64,000 nucleotides of DNA from Melioribacteraceae bacterium. Lineage in GTDB: Bacteria > Bacteroidota > Ignavibacteria > Ignavibacteriales > Melioribacteraceae. Shown in pieces: positions 25,938 to 35,628 of the stretch; the first letter of the stretch is position 1; every line of letters starts with the position of its first letter. The position numbers and the translations under genes were made by a program. The DNA is taken from positions 42,489-106,488 of the forward strand of contig JAIPBD010000017.1 in NCBI GenBank assembly GCA_021739765.1, given 5' to 3'. The notes under the pieces are model-generated. The model did no database searches and had not been told where the DNA came from. It saw nothing but the letters and a program-made list of their open reading frames with translations.

Positions 25938-28067
25938 TTGAGAAAATACGTTAGCTTCAGATCAGTTTTCTACTTCCTACTAATAGTCCTCAACTTATAT
26001 TTGACCCAAATTCCATTAACCAATGTTCTAGGATTTGAGTTTTCCTTTGTAAATGCTTTAGTCCTTTCATTTTTTGGCGGCTTAGCCATAATTATTGAAC
26101 GATGGGATGGAATAAGATTTAGGTCAGTTCAAATATTAATCCCTCTATCCATTCCATTTATAATTTCGTTCTTGCACAATGCAATATTCTCAATATGTCC
26201 ATTATCGACTGAGTTGTTTTATTATTTTTTGATAACAATACCGGCATATTTATTTGGGAGCAGCCTCGGTTATGCACTAAATTCGGCGAAAACTAAGATA
26301 TCCTTCTTTCTTTTTCTCTCGGTTTATTTTTTGACTTTGTCGATTTCGCTGGCCGAATTTTATTTTCTTCCTCAAGTCTATACCTATAATCCATTATTTG
26401 GATATTTTCCAGGAACCATATATGATGAATCCGTTCCAATAACTTTATTTATGGTCGCATTTTCAATTTTTACTACGTTTCTCGGGATCATGATCCTTCT
26501 GATCAAAAAAATTAAATCATCAAAATACCGTACAATTCTCGTAATTTTTCTCATAGTATTAATTTACCCCATGAAGATAGTTTTTGGGTTTTCTACGACA
26601 ATTTTCGATCTCAAATCCGAATTAGGTGGTGAGTTTGTAAGTGATGATTTCACAATAATTTACCCGGAAGAGATAAAATCAGAAAATCTGATATTACTTA
26701 AAAATTATCATCGATTTTATATTGATCAACTTGCGGAGCAGATTGGCTCGAAGCCCGATTCTAATATAGTAGCGATTGTTTTCAGAGATTCCGAAGAGAA
26801 ACGAAAGCTATTTGGCGCCGGTGCTGCCGATGTTGCAAAACCCTGGTTGAATCAAATATACATAGATCAACATAGTTTTAGGAGCACGTTGAAACATGAA
26901 TTAGCACATGTTTTTATGAAAAATTATGGAGTTACACCTTTCAAAGTTGCGAATTGGATCAATCCATCTCTAATTGAAGGATTTGCGATGGCGTTTGAAA
27001 ATGATTTTGATGATCAAAATATTCATACGCAGGCAAAATTGGCGAAAACTAACAATGTTCAAGTGAGTATACCGGACTTATTTGATGGCCTAAGTTTTCT
27101 CGGAAATTTATCTTCGATCTCATATATTTATTCGGGATCATTTATTTCGTACTTGATGTCAGAGTACTCAACTCATTCTATTCTAACGATTTACGGTGAT
27201 TCGAATTTTAAAAAACATACCGGAAAAGATCTAAATACGCTAGAGAAGGAGTATAATAATTTCCTGGATAACTATGAAAATGTTCTTGTGAATGAGCAGC
27301 AACTTTCGACTTTTTATTTCGGACGTAAACCGATGTTCAAAAAAACTTGTCCTAGAATTGTAGCTGAAGGATTAGCAACTGCCTCAAATTTATATAGAGC
27401 CGGGAAATATGAGTTAGCAAATTCCAAATATTCAGAGCTTTTTAATTATTCGGGAGCATACGGAGCATTTCGTGGATGTCTTGTTACATTGATTATGCTC
27501 CAGGAATTCAATCAAGCTGATTCGCTGCTAAATGAGAATATTGAAAAATTCGCCCATACTTCATATCAATATAACCTCCAACTTCTTAAGGCAGATATCA
27601 AAATTCTAACAGATTCCCGTGAGGAAGCTCAGGATATTTATAATGATTTATATCGAAATTGGCCCAGACCGGATTACTTATATATTGCATACCAAAGATT
27701 ATTTTTGTTAACACAAGGTGATAGTTTTTTAAAGGATTATTTAAAGTCTGACAATTCCGAAAGAGCTGATTTGATTTTGGACTCCCTTTCTTTATCGGCG
27801 AAGTTGAAAATTATTCCGACGGTTCTATCCTTAGCAGATTCATCACAAATATTGGGAGAGAAACAAATTGAATATCCCGAGAATCTTTTTTTAGAACAGT
27901 ATGTAAAGATTTTAATTGCGGATTATTACCTGAATTCGCTTTCGTATGAAAAATCTTGGATTATATTAAACGAATTGAAGAATTCTGTTAATCCATACTT
28001 CCAAAAACGAGTTGAGGATAAAATTGGGTTTCTTGAATGGGTATTGGAATCAGAAACTTATTATTAA
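25938..28067 (+). CDS. Membrane protein with HExxH (gluzincin-like) metallopeptidase domain
   Basis: 709 residues from a TTG start 5 bases after murA; no Met occurs in the first 90 codons that would fit better. Residues 1-215 hold about six transmembrane helices. Next is a domain with HELAHVF (zinc-binding HExxH) and, about 25 residues on, LIEGFAMAFE supplying a likely third ligand Glu: the gluzincin/peptidase MA-like pattern, placed outside the membrane. The C-terminal 250 residues look like helical TPR-type repeats. I do not recognise a named protein. Position between murA and the CCA enzyme with 3-5 bp gaps suggests co-transcription; a role in envelope protein turnover is a guess. Confidence 0.75.
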   Translation: MRKYVSFRSVFYFLLIVLNLYLTQIPLTNVLGFEFSFVNALVLSFFGGLAIIIERWDGIRFRSVQILIPLSIPFIISFLHNAIFSICPLSTELFYYFLITIPAYLFGSSLGYALNSAKTKISFFLFLSVYFLTLSISLAEFYFLPQVYTYNPLFGYFPGTIYDESVPITLFMVAFSIFTTFLGIMILLIKKIKSSKYRTILVIFLIVLIYPMKIVFGFSTTIFDLKSELGGEFVSDDFTIIYPEEIKSENLILLKNYHRFYIDQLAEQIGSKPDSNIVAIVFRDSEEKRKLFGAGAADVAKPWLNQIYIDQHSFRSTLKHELAHVFMKNYGVTPFKVANWINPSLIEGFAMAFENDFDDQNIHTQAKLAKTNNVQVSIPDLFDGLSFLGNLSSISYIYSGSFISYLMSEYSTHSILTIYGDSNFKKHTGKDLNTLEKEYNNFLDNYENVLVNEQQLSTFYFGRKPMFKKTCPRIVAEGLATASNLYRAGKYELANSKYSELFNYSGAYGAFRGCLVTLIMLQEFNQADSLLNENIEKFAHTSYQYNLQLLKADIKILTDSREEAQDIYNDLYRNWPRPDYLYIAYQRLFLLTQGDSFLKDYLKSDNSERADLILDSLSLSAKLKIIPTVLSLADSSQILGEKQIEYPENLFLEQYVKILIADYYLNSLSYEKSWIILNELKNSVNPYFQKRVEDKIGFLEWVLESETYY

Positions 28068-28070
28068 AAT

Positions 28071-29480
28071 ATGCGCGCAAAAATAAAAGAGAATATTGAA
28101 CAACTGAATTTCCTCGAAAAATTTACCGAAACTTCTCAGCGATTGGAGATGAAAGTATATATCGTTGGAGGATTTGTTCGAGATGTATTGCTGGATCGAG
28201 CCAGATCGGAAATTGATTTTCTTGTTGTGGGTGACGGAATTAAATTTGCGAAGAATATTGCAGATCTTCTCGGAGCTGATAACTTCTCTGTTTTTAAAAA
28301 TTTCGGTACGGCTCATTTTAATTATAAAGGAATTGATTTTGAATTTGTTGGAGCTCGAAAAGAATCTTATAATCATGATAGCAGAAATCCGATTATTGAA
28401 AAAGGGACTTTTGAAGATGACATTAGGAGACGTGATTTTACTATTAACACATTAGCTATTTCATTAAATCAAGGATCATACGGTGAAATTATTGATAGCT
28501 TTCAAGGTGAAGTTGATATTAATAATAAAATTATAAGGACTCCGTTAGACCCTGAACAAACTTTCGACGATGATCCTTTGAGGATCATGCGTGCTTTTCG
28601 ATTTGCCGCCCAATTGAATTTCGAACTCGATTCCAGTCTAATAACGGCTGCTGAAAAATTTAGGGATAGACTGAAAATAATATCCCAAGAAAGGATCACA
28701 GATGAATTCCTTAAAATACTGGCTTCGGATAATCCATCTTATGGACTTAAACTTATGTTCGATACGAAAGTATTGGAGATTGTGTTTCCTGAAATCAGCA
28801 ATTTAAGCGGGGTTGATCAGCGGAAAGACTATCATCACAAAGATGTCTTTTTACATACACTTAAAGTGATCGATAATATTTTGCCCAACACCGAAAATGT
28901 CTGGTTGAGATTTGCGGCCTTAGTTCATGATATTGCCAAACCTCAGACCAAAAGATTTGTCGAAGGAATTGGTTGGACTTTCCATGGGCATGAAGAGTTG
29001 GGCGCAAGAATGATGAAACGCATTTTTAGAAGAATGAAGCTTCCATTCTCCAAACTGGATTATATAGAAAAGCTTGTTCGGCTTCATCTGCGACCAATCG
29101 CTTTAGTAAATGAAGAAGTTACAGATTCCGCAATCAGAAGGTTTATTGTATCTGCCGGTGAAGATTTAGATGATTTGATCACGTTGTGCAGAGCTGATAT
29201 TACAAGTAAAAGCGAAGTTAAAGTTCAGAAATACCTTTCCAATTACGAACGTGTAATGAAACGTGTAAAAGAAGTTGAAGAGAAAGATGAATTAAGAGCT
29301 TTTCAATCACCGGTTCGTGGTGAGGAAATTATGGAGGTTTGTAAAATCCCGCCTTCAAAAAAGGTTGGAGAAATTAAATCAGCAATTGAAGAAGCTATTT
29401 TGGATGGAAAGATCAATAACACCTACGAGGATGCATATCAATATCTCATCAAAATAAAGAATGAATTTTTAGACCAATAA
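28071..29480 (+). CDS. CCA tRNA nucleotidyltransferase/poly(A) polymerase family with HD domain
   Basis: 469 residues. The class II nucleotidyltransferase head has VGGFVRDVLLDR and EIDFLVVG (EID where DID is more usual), then RRRDFTINTLA and DPLRIMRAFRFAAQLNF, the motifs used for template-independent addition of C and A. The HD domain follows with HHKDVFLHTLKV and LVHDIAKP, as in many bacterial CCA enzymes. The likely job is building or repairing tRNA 3' ends, which at least tRNA-Leu(CAA) in this window needs. Poly(A) polymerase cannot be excluded from sequence alone. It ends the murA-containing run. Confidence 0.9.
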   Translation: MRAKIKENIEQLNFLEKFTETSQRLEMKVYIVGGFVRDVLLDRARSEIDFLVVGDGIKFAKNIADLLGADNFSVFKNFGTAHFNYKGIDFEFVGARKESYNHDSRNPIIEKGTFEDDIRRRDFTINTLAISLNQGSYGEIIDSFQGEVDINNKIIRTPLDPEQTFDDDPLRIMRAFRFAAQLNFELDSSLITAAEKFRDRLKIISQERITDEFLKILASDNPSYGLKLMFDTKVLEIVFPEISNLSGVDQRKDYHHKDVFLHTLKVIDNILPNTENVWLRFAALVHDIAKPQTKRFVEGIGWTFHGHEELGARMMKRIFRRMKLPFSKLDYIEKLVRLHLRPIALVNEEVTDSAIRRFIVSAGEDLDDLITLCRADITSKSEVKVQKYLSNYERVMKRVKEVEEKDELRAFQSPVRGEEIMEVCKIPPSKKVGEIKSAIEEAILDGKINNTYEDAYQYLIKIKNEFLDQ

Positions 29481-29592
29481 ATCTGTTAACAAATAAAAAA
29501 TAATTTTATCAAAGAAAGTGTAACTTTTTTTGCACTACCTGCGTCTTACGATTAGTTAAACCAAAAAAATATCCGTGAATTAAGGAGTAAAA

Positions 29593-30936
29593 ATGAAGAA
29601 AATTCTTGTTGTATTTGTGGCACTACTGGTTCTGACCTCATCAGATCTGTTCGCACAGCAAAAATTATCTCTTGAAAAAGCAATCTCAATTGCACTACAG
29701 AGAAATTCCAGTCTTATCAAAACGAAAAATTCGATCAACACTTATGAAGCTAATGTAAAAAGCTCCTATGGCGATCTTTTGCCGGATTTAGGTCTTAGAG
29801 GATCGTGGAATTGGAGCAAAACTCAGGATGATGGAGGAACTCAATTGGATTTCTTTGGCAATCCTCAATTAATCCCATCCTCCACAAATGATAGCAGAAG
29901 TTACTCTTTATCAGCCGGTGGCTCCGTTTTATTATTTAACGGTTTGGCTAATTATGCGAATATCGATCAAAAAGAAAGCAATCTTCAAGGCGCGAAGTTA
30001 AGTTTGGCTAAGTTAAAACAAGACATCGTATATAATGCCTCCGAACTCTATTATAACGTTATCGCCGCGCAAAAGTTATTAGCGGTTCGTAAAGAAAATG
30101 TAGAGTATAACCAGAAATTACTTGAAACTATCGAAGAGAGAAATAATCTTGGTTCGGTTCCTATTGCGGATGTTTATGCGCAACAGGTTCAATTAGGTAA
30201 TTCAGAATTATCTTTGATTCAAGCAGAGAATCAATTAGAAAATGCAAAAAGTCAATTGCTTAATTATTTGGCTTTGGATGTACTCGAAAATTATGAATTT
30301 GCAGAACCTGCGGAATTATTGATGGAAATGGGTGATGAATATTCAATGAACGAATTACAGCCGCTTGTAAACGAAGCTCTTAAAAACAGATTTGATTATC
30401 AAAGTCAAAAATTAAATGTTGATGCGGCGTCTAATAGCGTCACAATTTCCAGAAGTGGTTATTGGCCTTCAATTAGCGGTAATTATGGATTCTCAACCAG
30501 CGCTACTGCACCCGGCGATTTATTTAACCGGAGAGTTTACAGCGCGGGATTAAGTCTTAACGTTCCCATATTTTCGGGATTTAGCACCGAAGCCTCGGTT
30601 GAAGCGGCAATGGTTTCGGAAAAGAATCAATTGGAAGATTTACTCGCACTCGAAAGATCAATAAAAATTGATGTTAAACAAGGATTGTTAAATTATTCAG
30701 CCGCAAGAAAAGAAGTTGAAGTAGCAAAGAAAAATGTACGATCTGCTGAAGAGAGCAGAAAAATTAATAATGAAAAATATAATCTTGGTGCGGGAACAAT
30801 CCTTGAGGTTTTACAATCTGTAAGAGATTTTACAGAAGCTAGAAGACAATTAATATCTGCCGAATTCTCATACAATGTAGCAATGAATCAATTGCTGAAT
30901 TCGTTAGGAGAACTTGATTTTGCAAAATTTGAATAA
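29593..30936 (+). CDS. TolC-family outer membrane efflux protein
   Basis: 447 residues with a signal peptide (ending LFAQQ at about 23). Two repeats of the outer-membrane-factor fold are visible through alternating long coiled coils and short strands: LSLEKAISIALQRN at the start, YNASELYYNVIAAQKLL, NLGSVPIADVYAQQVQLG and the equivalent NLGAGTILEVLQSVRDF in the second half. It forms the outer membrane exit duct of a tripartite exporter. Preceded by AAGGAG and first in an operon with adaptor, ATPase and permeases. Confidence 0.93.
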   Translation: MKKILVVFVALLVLTSSDLFAQQKLSLEKAISIALQRNSSLIKTKNSINTYEANVKSSYGDLLPDLGLRGSWNWSKTQDDGGTQLDFFGNPQLIPSSTNDSRSYSLSAGGSVLLFNGLANYANIDQKESNLQGAKLSLAKLKQDIVYNASELYYNVIAAQKLLAVRKENVEYNQKLLETIEERNNLGSVPIADVYAQQVQLGNSELSLIQAENQLENAKSQLLNYLALDVLENYEFAEPAELLMEMGDEYSMNELQPLVNEALKNRFDYQSQKLNVDAASNSVTISRSGYWPSISGNYGFSTSATAPGDLFNRRVYSAGLSLNVPIFSGFSTEASVEAAMVSEKNQLEDLLALERSIKIDVKQGLLNYSAARKEVEVAKKNVRSAEESRKINNEKYNLGAGTILEVLQSVRDFTEARRQLISAEFSYNVAMNQLLNSLGELDFAKFE

Positions 30937-30961
30937 ATATAAAATTTAGGAGAAATGATAA

Positions 30962-32263
30962 ATGGCTAAGGGAAAAAAAGGATCAAAAAAGAAAATCTTC
31001 ATTTTTGGATTTCTTGGATTGTTGTTGGTAGTGGTTGTATTAATGGTTGTGCTTGGTGGAAATAAAGAAGTGATTGTTTCTGTTCAGACAGAAGATGTAG
31101 GTAAAAGAAATATTACTCAAGTCGTCTCTGCAACGGGTACAATTTTCCCGATTGAACAAGTTATTCTAAGACCTGAAGTGAGTGGCGAAATTGTTGAGCT
31201 GCCGGTTGAAGAAGGTGATGTTGTAAGTAAAGGAACTCTTTTAATTAGAATAAAACCGGACGTTTATGTAGCGCAAAGGAACCGCGCAAAAGCGAGCTTA
31301 AACTCAGTTAAAGCATCTCTAAAAGTTAGAGAGGCTGCCCTGGAAGAAGTTTTAGCTGAATACGAAAGAATTAAAGGACTTTATGAAAAAGGACTTGCAA
31401 GTGAATCTCAATTAGAGCGCGCAAAATCAGCCTATCTTCAATCGGAAGGCAGTTTGGAAATGCAAAAAGCGTCTGTGGTTCAAGCAACAGAATCCTTAAG
31501 TGAAGCTGAAGAAAATTTAGCACGAACAGCTATTTATTCTCCGATGAACGGTATTGTAACTCAATTAAATGTTGAGATGAGTGAACGTGTGCTCGGTAGT
31601 GGATTCAGTCAAGGAACTCATTTAATGACCGTCGCGGATTTAACACAAATTGAAGCACGCGTGGAAGTTGATGAAAATGATATTGTATTAATCTCTCTCG
31701 ATGATACAACTGATGTGGAAATCGATGCATTTAGAGACGTGAAATTTAAAGGATTGGTTTCACAAATCGGAAATAGTGCAGAAACAAGTGGATTGGGGAC
31801 ACAAGATCAAGTTGTTAATTTTGAGGTCAGAATAAAATTAATTAATAATAATTCAAATATTCGTCCCGGTATGTCTTGCGATGCCGATATCCAAACTGAA
31901 ACTGTTAAAGATGTTTATTCAGTGCCAATTCAAAGTGTAACCGCAAGAATGACGCAACCAAACTTCGGTGGTGGAGAAGGTAACGGCGATGGTGAGATGA
32001 AAGCAAAAGATAGTGGACCCAAAAAACCGGACGAAGTTGTTTTTGTTGTCGACGGAAGTTACGCTAAAAAAGTAACTGTGGAAACCGGAATTAGTGATGA
32101 TAGCTTTATAGAAATTAAATCAGGACTCGACGGAACCGAAAAAGTTGTAACCGGTCCTTACAGAGCAATTTCGAAAGAATTGAGTGATAGTGTAAAAGTT
32201 ATGGTACAAGGTGGTGGGGGCAAAGGTCCTCGTGGCGCAGATGACGAAAATTCTGAAAACTAA
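30962..32263 (+). CDS. MacA/HlyD-type periplasmic adaptor
   Basis: 433 residues. An N-terminal signal anchor (residues 11-30, FGFLGLLLVVVVLMVVL) leaves the rest in the periplasm. The biotinyl-lipoyl halves flank a coiled-coil hairpin (about 95-185): GEIVELPVEEGDVVSKGTLL on one side and TAIYSPMNGIVTQLNVE on the other. The beta-barrel and membrane-proximal domains follow, with a Gly-rich insertion near 340. It joins the MacB-like ATPase/permease to the TolC-like duct. GGAG precedes the ATG and the ATPase gene follows after 15 bp. Confidence 0.93.
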   Translation: MAKGKKGSKKKIFIFGFLGLLLVVVVLMVVLGGNKEVIVSVQTEDVGKRNITQVVSATGTIFPIEQVILRPEVSGEIVELPVEEGDVVSKGTLLIRIKPDVYVAQRNRAKASLNSVKASLKVREAALEEVLAEYERIKGLYEKGLASESQLERAKSAYLQSEGSLEMQKASVVQATESLSEAEENLARTAIYSPMNGIVTQLNVEMSERVLGSGFSQGTHLMTVADLTQIEARVEVDENDIVLISLDDTTDVEIDAFRDVKFKGLVSQIGNSAETSGLGTQDQVVNFEVRIKLINNNSNIRPGMSCDADIQTETVKDVYSVPIQSVTARMTQPNFGGGEGNGDGEMKAKDSGPKKPDEVVFVVDGSYAKKVTVETGISDDSFIEIKSGLDGTEKVVTGPYRAISKELSDSVKVMVQGGGGKGPRGADDENSEN

Positions 32264-32278
32264 AAAGATGGAATCGAA

Positions 32279-33007
32279 ATGAATATTATCACCATAGAAC
32301 ATATAGCGAAGATTTACCAGGTTGGAACAGAGGAGGTCCGTGCGCTCTCAGATGTTTCGCTCAAAATTGATGCGAATGAGTATGTCGCAATTATGGGTCC
32401 GTCAGGATCAGGTAAATCAACTTTAATGAATATACTCGGATGTTTGGATACTCCGACAAAAGGGAAGTACGACTTCACAGGTGTGAATGTGAGTGAGATG
32501 AATGATAACGAACTCGCTCAAATAAGAAATGAAAAAATTGGATTCGTTTTCCAGACTTTTAATCTTCTGCCAAGATCAACGGCATTGCATAATGTTGAAC
32601 TGCCGTTAATATATGCCGGAATTCCTACTGTGGAAAGACGAGAAAGGGCTGAAGCGGCTTTGGAAAATGTCGGGCTATCGGACAGAATGACTCACAAACC
32701 AAACGAACTCTCCGGTGGACAGCGCCAAAGAGTTGCGGTTGCGAGGGCTCTGGTTACAAAACCATCCATTATTTTGGCGGATGAACCAACCGGAAACCTC
32801 GACACAAAGACCGGTGAAGATATAATGTACTTGTTTAATGAAATATATGAGCAAGGAAATACAATAATATTAGTTACTCACGAAGAATACATTGCAGAAC
32901 ATGCGAATAGAATTATTCGTGTCCGTGATGGACTGGTGGAAAGCGATTTGCAAGTTGATAACAGAAAAATACCTGAAAAAAGGGTTGAACAAACTGAGGA
33001 AGGATAA
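32279..33007 (+). CDS. MacB/LolD-type ABC transporter ATPase
   Basis: 242 residues. All ABC motifs are canonical: Walker [11 protein letters not shown]-loop [11 protein letters not shown], signature LSGGQRQRV, Walker [13 protein letters not shown] and switch His in LVTHE. The NLLPR segment and EPTGNLD are typical of the MacB/LolD/FtsE branch, which moves substrates by mechanotransmission rather than through a channel. It sits 3 bp before the first permease and is the only ATPase in the locus, so it probably serves all four permeases downstream. Confidence 0.95.
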   Translation: MNIITIEHIAKIYQVGTEEVRALSDVSLKIDANEYVAIMGPSGSGKSTLMNILGCLDTPTKGKYDFTGVNVSEMNDNELAQIRNEKIGFVFQTFNLLPRSTALHNVELPLIYAGIPTVERRERAEAALENVGLSDRMTHKPNELSGGQRQRVAVARALVTKPSIILADEPTGNLDTKTGEDIMYLFNEIYEQGNTIILVTHEEYIAEHANRIIRVRDGLVESDLQVDNRKIPEKRVEQTEEG

Positions 33008-33010
33008 ATC

Positions 33011-34249
33011 ATGAAGAATTATCTCTTTGAATTAAAAGAAGGATTAATTATTTCATTCCGTGCAATCCGCGCCAATAAAATCCGATCGGTTTTAACCACA
33101 TTGGGAATAATAATTGGGGTTTGGGCCGTAGTTGTGATGTCAACAGCGGTTAAAGGTATAGATCAAGCTTTTCAAACGGGTGTTGCTTCTCTCGGAAGCG
33201 ATAATCTGTATATTGATAAGTGGGCATGGTTTAACAACGATATTCCCTGGTGGGAATTGAGAAATCGTGAAAATATTCAAATGGAGGATTTCGAGAAATT
33301 TAAAGATCTCGCTAAACTTCCCCTTGCCGTTGCTCCGACACTGATGACGCGACAAACGATTTCACAAGAAGGTAATAAAGTTGAATTTACACTTATTACG
33401 GGCACGAATGCAGACTATGTCAAAACCACAAACCTAAATTTCGAAGATGGTAGGTTTTTTAGTCAACTTGAAAGTGATGGAGCGAGAGCGGTGTGTGTAC
33501 TTGGATATACCGTTGCCAACCAACTTTTCCCGATGGGATACCCGATCGGTCAATACGTTAAAATTAAAGGAAAAAAGGTGAAAGTTGTCGGTGTTCTTGA
33601 AGAACAAGGCAGCTGGGTAATGGGTGATTTTAATCCGGATAACCAAGTTTATTTGCCGATAGGAATTATTCATAAATATTTCCAAAACGAAACTTGGGGA
33701 AGTGTTACAATTAATGTAAGAGCCCCAAACAGCTTAATGGTTGAGGATGTTAAAGAAGAAGCAATCGGAGTTATGCGGCGAGTTAGAGGGTTAACTTACG
33801 ATCAGAAAAATGATTTTTCTGTAAATCAGCAGGAAGGATTGTTAACTAATATCAACGAAACTATTGGCGTTATTCAAATAGCGGGATATTTTATTACGGG
33901 ATTGTCGTTATTTGTAGGCGCGATCGGAATCATGAATATCATGTTTGTTTCGGTTAAAGAACGAACAAAAGAAATCGGAATCCGAAAAGCAATTGGCGCG
34001 AAAAAACGAGCGATATTAGGACAGTTTATCTCCGAATCTGCGGTCATCTGTTTAATTGGGGGAATGTTGGGATTACTTCTCGCGATTGTAACTAGCCTGA
34101 TAATTAACCAATATTTACCTACAACTATTCAAGAAGATGCTGTTATTCTCGCGGTTGTAATATCATTAATCACAGGCATTTTAAGCGGTTTCGCTCCTGC
34201 GTACACAGCCGCTAAAATGGATCCGGTTGAAGCGTTGAGGTACGAATGA
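33011..34249 (+). CDS. MacB-type ABC permease, A-type copy 1
   Basis: 412 residues. One transmembrane helix near the N-terminus (about 28-48) in RAIRANKIRSVLTTLGIIIG, a large periplasmic MacB core domain (50-280), then three transmembrane helices of the FtsX domain with the conserved IGIMNIMFVSVKERTKEIG. The C-terminus ends DPVEALRYE, standard for the family. It is most like the permease at 35629 (A-type). Overlaps the next permease by 4 bases (ATGA), so the two are translationally coupled and probably form a heterodimer. Confidence 0.92.
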   Translation: MKNYLFELKEGLIISFRAIRANKIRSVLTTLGIIIGVWAVVVMSTAVKGIDQAFQTGVASLGSDNLYIDKWAWFNNDIPWWELRNRENIQMEDFEKFKDLAKLPLAVAPTLMTRQTISQEGNKVEFTLITGTNADYVKTTNLNFEDGRFFSQLESDGARAVCVLGYTVANQLFPMGYPIGQYVKIKGKKVKVVGVLEEQGSWVMGDFNPDNQVYLPIGIIHKYFQNETWGSVTINVRAPNSLMVEDVKEEAIGVMRRVRGLTYDQKNDFSVNQQEGLLTNINETIGVIQIAGYFITGLSLFVGAIGIMNIMFVSVKERTKEIGIRKAIGAKKRAILGQFISESAVICLIGGMLGLLLAIVTSLIINQYLPTTIQEDAVILAVVISLITGILSGFAPAYTAAKMDPVEALRYE

Positions 34250-35484
34250 CAAAAATATTTGAATTACTTAAAATTGCGTTTAGCGCACTTCATACTAATA
34301 AATTAAGATCATTTTTAACAATTTTAGGAATTGTTGTTGGGATCTTTTCGATAATATCGATTAGTACTGTTATTTCGATGTTACAAACAAGTATCGAAGA
34401 AGGCGTTTCCGCACTTGCTAAAAATACATTTCAGATTCAAAAATGGCCTTCTCTCCAAATGTCAAATGCCGAACGGGCAAAATTAGTAAGAAACCGTCCT
34501 GATATTGACTTGGAAGAATATTATCGATTGCAAGAAGCAATTGGAAATCAAGCGATTGGAGTTGGCGGCGAACAATGGACCGGCGGTAAAATAATTAAAT
34601 TTGAAAGTGAAGAAACAAATCCAAATGTTGCGGTTTGTGGAGCAACTCCCGAAGCTTTACCTAATAACAATTGGGTCATCGGCGAAGGCCGGGCATTCAA
34701 CGCCAATGATATTGATTCCTACAATAGGGTAATTGTTCTTGGGGCAGATATAGTTAAAGTTTTATTCCCGTTTGGGAACGCCCTCGGGCAGGAAGTTAAA
34801 GTTGATGGTCATCGCTTGAGAGTGATTGGCATTCTCGAAAGTCAAGGTGCCGTTTTCGGGCAGAGTCAGGATAATTTTGCGATTATGCCGATTACAACAT
34901 TTATGGGATTTTATGGGAAACGGTCGAGAAGTATAAATATCACGCTTATGTCGCATACAAAAGAGGGTTACGACGACTTGATTGAATTGGCGGAAGGTTA
35001 TTTCCGAACAATTCGAAAAGTTGCTCCTGGCGAACCAAATAATTTTGACATCAGAACAAATGAAGCCATTTTGAACCAAATTAGTGATATGACAGCCGGA
35101 GTTAGAATAGGCGCGTTTGTAGTTGGGGCAATTGCTTTACTTGCAGCCGGAATAGGTATTATGAATATTATGCTTGTTTCTGTAACTGAACGTACAAAAG
35201 AAATTGGAATACGAAAAGCTATCGGAGCCAATAAATTTAACATTATGTTCCAGTTTCTTGTTGAGGCCGTTACGTTAAGTTTGTTCGGAGGTGCAATAGG
35301 AATTTTCCTCGGGGTTCTTGTCGGCAACATAGCCGGTGCGGCCTTGCAAGCTGTTGCAGTCGTTCCAATAGATTGGGTAATAATCGGTTTTACGCTTTGT
35401 GTGTTAATCGGAATTACTTTTGGAACGTATCCGGCTTACAAAGCCTCAAATCTGGACCCTATCGAAGCACTTAGATATGAATAG
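34246..35484 (+). CDS. MacB-type ABC permease, B-type copy 1
   Basis: 412 residues with the same FtsX/MacB topology: N-terminal helix in LRSFLTILGIVVGIFSIISI, periplasmic domain, three C-terminal helices with GIGIMNIMLVSVTERTKEIG and the closing LDPIEALRYE. It is most similar to the permease at 36882 (B-type), not to its neighbour, which indicates that the A-B pair was duplicated as a unit. A terminator follows 30 bp after the stop. Confidence 0.92.
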   Translation: MTKIFELLKIAFSALHTNKLRSFLTILGIVVGIFSIISISTVISMLQTSIEEGVSALAKNTFQIQKWPSLQMSNAERAKLVRNRPDIDLEEYYRLQEAIGNQAIGVGGEQWTGGKIIKFESEETNPNVAVCGATPEALPNNNWVIGEGRAFNANDIDSYNRVIVLGADIVKVLFPFGNALGQEVKVDGHRLRVIGILESQGAVFGQSQDNFAIMPITTFMGFYGKRSRSINITLMSHTKEGYDDLIELAEGYFRTIRKVAPGEPNNFDIRTNEAILNQISDMTAGVRIGAFVVGAIALLAAGIGIMNIMLVSVTERTKEIGIRKAIGANKFNIMFQFLVEAVTLSLFGGAIGIFLGVLVGNIAGAALQAVAVVPIDWVIIGFTLCVLIGITFGTYPAYKASNLDPIEALRYE

Positions 35485-35514
35485 AATAATAGTATAACTA
35501 AATTGACTAATTTT

Positions 35515-35544
35515 ATGACCCCAGCCCTGGGGTCATTTTATTTT
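35515..35544 (+). terminator. Intrinsic terminator between the two permease pairs
   Basis: ATGACCCCA and TGGGGTCAT pair perfectly around a four-base GCCC loop, followed by TTTATTTT. The strong GC stem suggests that the second permease pair is expressed from its own promoter or only by read-through. Confidence 0.85.
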
Positions 35545-35628
35545 AAACTACTTCGATCAATTGTTAGTCAAATAAAAAAATTAGTAACTTACTTATTATT
35601 TTTTTTCATTTATTGATTTATACTTCGG

